Below are positions 61,197 through 64,000 of a stretch of 64,000 nt of DNA, piece by piece. How positions within the stretch are numbered: the stretch's first letter is position 1; every line of letters begins with the position of its first letter. Both the position numbers and the translations under genes were made by a program. Source of the stretch: an uncultured Roseobacter sp. (GTDB taxonomy: Bacteria; Pseudomonadota; Alphaproteobacteria; Rhodobacterales; Rhodobacteraceae); the NCBI RefSeq assembly GCF_947495025.1, contig NZ_CANLXG010000001.1, positions 1,612,001 to 1,676,000 on the forward strand. Reading direction: 5' to 3'. The notes beneath the pieces are model-generated. The model was not told where the DNA came from and did not search any database. It worked only from the letters and a program-made list of their open reading frames with translations.

Positions 61197-62087
61197 TCAG
61201 GTCCTTTTCCGTGGATCAACGATGTCGCGCAGACCGTCGCCAAGCAGGTTGAATGTGAATACGGCCAGCATCAGCCAAAGACCGGGGAAGACAGCGAGCC
61301 ACCATTCGCCCGAAACGATAAAGTTTGCCCCTTCGGCGACCATGATTCCCCATTCCGGGGTTGGCGGTGCCACGCCAAGCCCAATAAAGCTAAGGCCCGC
61401 CGCATTTAGGATAGCCCAGCCGAGGTTCAGCGAGACCTGCACCATCATCGGTGGCAACGAGTTCGGGAAAATATGGACGGCAAGAACGCGCAGATCACTG
61501 TTCCCGGCGAGCTTTGCCGCCTGTGCAAATCCAGAATGGCGACGAATGTTAACTTCGGCACGCACAAGGCGGGCATAGAACGGGATATTGATGATCGCCG
61601 TGGCGTATATGATGTTTTCCACTGTGTTGCCAAGGGCCGCGACAACACCCATCGCCAGCACAAACAGCGGGAAGGCCATGATCGTATCAAGGCAACGGTT
61701 TAGAACAGCGTCCAGCCAACCGCCCCAATACCCGGCGATGGACCCGAGGATTGAGCCAATCACGAAGCTGAGTGCCACCGCGGCAACCGAAATAGTGAGG
61801 TCCAGTCGCGTGGCGACAATGACCCGGCTGAATACGTCGCGCCCGAGGTTGTCTGTCCCAAACCAGTGGTCCCAGCTTGGTGCTTCCAACGCACGTGCAG
61901 CGTTTGTGGCCAAGGGGTCGTAAGGGACAAGCGCCGGGCCAAAGAATGCACACCCCAGAAAGAATGCGAGCATTGCAAAGGCCAGCATCGTGACCGGATT
62001 GTCGCGCAGCACATAGACGATATGTCCAAGCGTCGTGTCGCCCTTGCGGCGCGTCGTGTCGGGAGTTGATGCAGTCATATCAGCCAT
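61197..62087 (-). CDS. ABC transporter permease, DppC type
   Basis: A 296-aa permease. The N-terminal cytoplasmic leader is followed by about six helices, with the EAA-type loop RRHSGFAQAAKLAGNSDLRV around residue 190. DPLATNAARALEAPSWDHWF and GTDNLGRDVFSRVI are the usual DppC segments (GTDxxGRDxxSR). It pairs with the DppB-type permease, whose gene overlaps by 1 bp upstream. Confidence 0.92.
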   Translation of the reverse strand: MADMTASTPDTTRRKGDTTLGHIVYVLRDNPVTMLAFAMLAFFLGCAFFGPALVPYDPLATNAARALEAPSWDHWFGTDNLGRDVFSRVIVATRLDLTISVAAVALSFVIGSILGSIAGYWGGWLDAVLNRCLDTIMAFPLFVLAMGVVAALGNTVENIIYATAIINIPFYARLVRAEVNIRRHSGFAQAAKLAGNSDLRVLAVHIFPNSLPPMMVQVSLNLGWAILNAAGLSFIGLGVAPPTPEWGIMVAEGANFIVSGEWWLAVFPGLWLMLAVFTFNLLGDGLRDIVDPRKRT

Positions 62088-63106
62088 CAGTTCAGCCCGA
62101 TACGCGGATCAATCAGCGCATAAGCGATGTCGATCACAAGGTTCAGGGCTACGAAAAGGAGTGCCATCGCAAGGACGAAGCCTTGCACGGCGGCATAGTC
62201 CGACACCACCAACGCTTCGACCGCGTATGACCCGATGCCGGGCCATGCGAAGACCTTTTCAACCAGCACATTTGCACCCAGCGTAAAGGAAAAGACCATC
62301 CCGAGCGTTGTGACGACGGGCAGCAGCGCGTTTCGGAACGCATAGCCAAACAGCACTTTGCCGTCGCTGAGCCCTGCTGCACGGGCGGTACGGATAAAGT
62401 CCGAGGACAGTGCCGACAGCATCGCGGCACGGGTCATGCGTGCGATGGGTGCCAGTGTGAACAGCGCCAGAGTCGTCGCAGGCAGGACAAGCTGCTTCAG
62501 CGCACCCAGCCAGGTTTCCCAGTCGCCTGCGAGCGCTGCGTCGATCAGGTAGAAACCGGTCACATGTGGTGGCGAAAGATAGATGAAATCAAGCCGCCCC
62601 AGCGGCGACGGCGCCAGACCCGCAAGATAGTAGAAGATGTAAATCAGCAAGATGCCGGTGAAAAACGTTGGCATTGATACCCCCGCCGTCACAAGGACAC
62701 GGCACAAGTGATCGACCCAGGTCCCGGGCCGCGTTGCCGCAAGCACACCAAGCGGGATCGCAATGGCGCATGAGAGCAGAAGCGCCGCCAGCGTCAACTC
62801 CAGCGAAGCGGGCAGACGCGCACCCAAATCAGTAAGCACGGTCTGGCCGGTCGTCAGCGACGTTCCCAAATCGCCACGGATCAGATCACCAACGTAGTAA
62901 AAGAACTGCTGGACAAGCGGCTTGTCGAGACCGAGGGTCTCGCGGATTTCTGCGATAGATGCCTCATCGGCGGCAGGCCCGGCAAAATAGGCAGCTGGAT
63001 CACCGGGTAAGGCGCGCGTGAGCAGGAATGAAATCACTACAACGCCCATCACCACAGGGATTGCCTGGGCCACACGGCCCAGGATCATTTTGCTGCGTGC
63101 GGCCAT
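62087..63106 (-). CDS. ABC transporter permease, DppB type
   Basis: A 339-aa permease with the usual DppB layout. RVAQAIPVVMGVVVISFLL is helix 1, then ALPGDPAAYF and LGLDKPLVQQFFYYVGDLI, and the cytoplasmic loop DFIRTARAAGLSDGKVLFGY around residue 225. Start overlaps the binding-protein stop by 1 bp and its stop overlaps the dppC-like start, so the operon is coupled. Confidence 0.92.
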   Translation of the reverse strand: MAARSKMILGRVAQAIPVVMGVVVISFLLTRALPGDPAAYFAGPAADEASIAEIRETLGLDKPLVQQFFYYVGDLIRGDLGTSLTTGQTVLTDLGARLPASLELTLAALLLSCAIAIPLGVLAATRPGTWVDHLCRVLVTAGVSMPTFFTGILLIYIFYYLAGLAPSPLGRLDFIYLSPPHVTGFYLIDAALAGDWETWLGALKQLVLPATTLALFTLAPIARMTRAAMLSALSSDFIRTARAAGLSDGKVLFGYAFRNALLPVVTTLGMVFSFTLGANVLVEKVFAWPGIGSYAVEALVVSDYAAVQGFVLAMALLFVALNLVIDIAYALIDPRIGLN

Positions 63107-64000
63107 CAGCTTGTGGCCGTGGTCAGCGGACGCACGTCAAGCTGACGGTGGAACCAGAACTCATACCCTGCCGCATCGTTCATTGCGACGTTCAGAGCCG
63201 GTTGCCAAAGCGGAATACGCGGCAGGTCCTCAAACGCAATTTCAAACATCCGCTTGATGTTTGGCGCGTAGGCCGGATCATCCATTGGGATGTGCAGCGT
63301 GCTGTCGACCAACGTCTCGATTTCTTCGTTGAGATAGTTGGATGAGTTGAACAGGTGACCGTTCTTATACGCCCAGAAGAAGTAGTAATCAGGGGTGTTC
63401 AGCCAGCCACCGAAGTTCTCAAGATGCAAAGGCAGGCGCTTTTCGACCAGCGCCGCAGTGCGCCAATTCGCTCCGGGGATTTTTTCGATCTGGGTGTTGA
63501 TCCCGATCTCCCCAAACGCCTCTTGCAGCAAAAGCGCTGTCGGTTCCATCCAGTCTGCCAGACCAAGGCTGATTGAAAGCGGCACTTCAAAACCAGACGC
63601 GAAACCGGACGCAGCCATGTGTTCCTTGGCCTTGGCCAAATCAGTCATGTAGGGCGACTTGCGTGGCCATGCCGTATCGGTGATCTCAGCCTCACCTCCC
63701 CACATGGGCGCACCCCGGCCATAAGCTGCGGTTTGGAAGATGGCTTCATAAGGAATGGCATAGGCCAGTGCCTTGCGCACATTCGCGTCCTGGAAGGGCT
63801 CGAAATTGAAGTTCGGGCAAAGGCAGTGGATGCAGTTCTCGATCGGTGTGGAATAGACATCCACACCGTCCATTGCATCAAGCTCGGCGGCATCCTTGTT
63901 GGGAATGTTGAACGACATCTGCACATCGCCCCGTTCAATCAAAGCACGGCGGGTTGCCGGGCTTGGCACCTCGCGCACGATCACACGCTCAAAGCTGGGT
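63106..64000 (-). CDS. ABC transporter substrate-binding protein, peptide/opine type (partial, N-terminus beyond window)
   Basis: The frame is open to the right window edge, so the true start lies outside; the in-frame GTG at 63984 is internal (codons PSFERVIVREVPSP precede and cover it). 298 C-terminal residues of an SBP family 5 (DppA) protein: VRKALAYAIPYEAIFQTAAY, GIDTQ-like GEIGINTQIEKIPGANW, and the DYYFFWAYKNGHLFNSSNYL segment. First gene seen of the importer that ends in allophanate hydrolase. Ligand unknown. Confidence 0.9.
   Translation of the reverse strand, partial: PSFERVIVREVPSPATRRALIERGDVQMSFNIPNKDAAELDAMDGVDVYSTPIENCIHCLCPNFNFEPFQDANVRKALAYAIPYEAIFQTAAYGRGAPMWGGEAEITDTAWPRKSPYMTDLAKAKEHMAASGFASGFEVPLSISLGLADWMEPTALLLQEAFGEIGINTQIEKIPGANWRTAALVEKRLPLHLENFGGWLNTPDYYFFWAYKNGHLFNSSNYLNEEIETLVDSTLHIPMDDPAYAPNIKRMFEIAFEDLPRIPLWQPALNVAMNDAAGYEFWFHRQLDVRPLTTATS

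Overview
The window looks like chromosomal DNA of an alphaproteobacterium of the Roseobacter/Rhodobacterales type. The evidence is the GC-rich coding sequence, the mixture of ABC importers with one-step amidohydrolases, a membrane PuuD-type urate oxidase, a NasST-controlled assimilatory nitrate operon with fused ABC ATPases, and a small single-domain tyrosine recombinase of a kind I associate with that group. No rRNA, tRNA, CRISPR array or intact insertion sequence was seen. The dominant theme is nitrogen scavenging: urate, a probable cytosine-type base, creatine, nitrate/nitrite and allophanate all have dedicated genes here.

Left part (1-15.5 kb). Urate breakdown genes puuE (cut by the window edge), uraH and puuD surround a LysR regulator. 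Next comes a trio of a BtpA-like TIM-barrel protein, an Apt-like phosphoribosyltransferase and a PRPP synthetase. A second LysR gene precedes a tightly overlapped operon: a Tat-exported polyamine-type binding protein, two permeases, an ATPase, a polysaccharide-deacetylase/allantoinase-fold enzyme and a yeast-type (Fcy1-like) cytosine deaminase. A GlxA/AraC regulator and a creatinase converge on a shared terminator hairpin.

Middle part (15.9-38.8 kb). A six-gene minus-strand operon combines a TroA-like binding protein, NikL-like and NikK-like periplasmic proteins, a MacB/FtsX-type permease with histidine pairs, its ATPase and a His-containing anchored protein. I read it as a non-canonical metal transporter and the best candidate for an under-described system. 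The rest is accessory: a WYL regulator with an exported VOC protein, a MarR/lipoprotein/DoxX unit, a DJ-1/SDR/LysR unit, an HxlR-controlled pair of isochorismatase-like proteins (one without the catalytic residues) with an ene-reductase, an alpha/beta-hydrolase remnant, LysE, an Rrf2/azoreductase pair, a Spy-like protein and a Crp/Fnr-like regulator. Several of these carry clear inverted-repeat operators.

Right part (39-64 kb). The operon nrtA-nrtB-nrtCD-nirB-nirD-nasA-trpD2-like-cysG runs on the minus strand and covers nitrate import, reduction to nitrite and ammonium, and siroheme synthesis. Upstream are nasS and nasT. Between nasS and nrtA lies a leader with two hexaloop hairpins of the ANTAR type followed by a strong terminator, so NasT antitermination can be read from the sequence. 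A dead tyrosine recombinase and a second DJ-1/LysR unit (with EamA and a SnoaL-like protein) follow. The window ends in a dipeptide-type ABC importer whose last gene is allophanate hydrolase.
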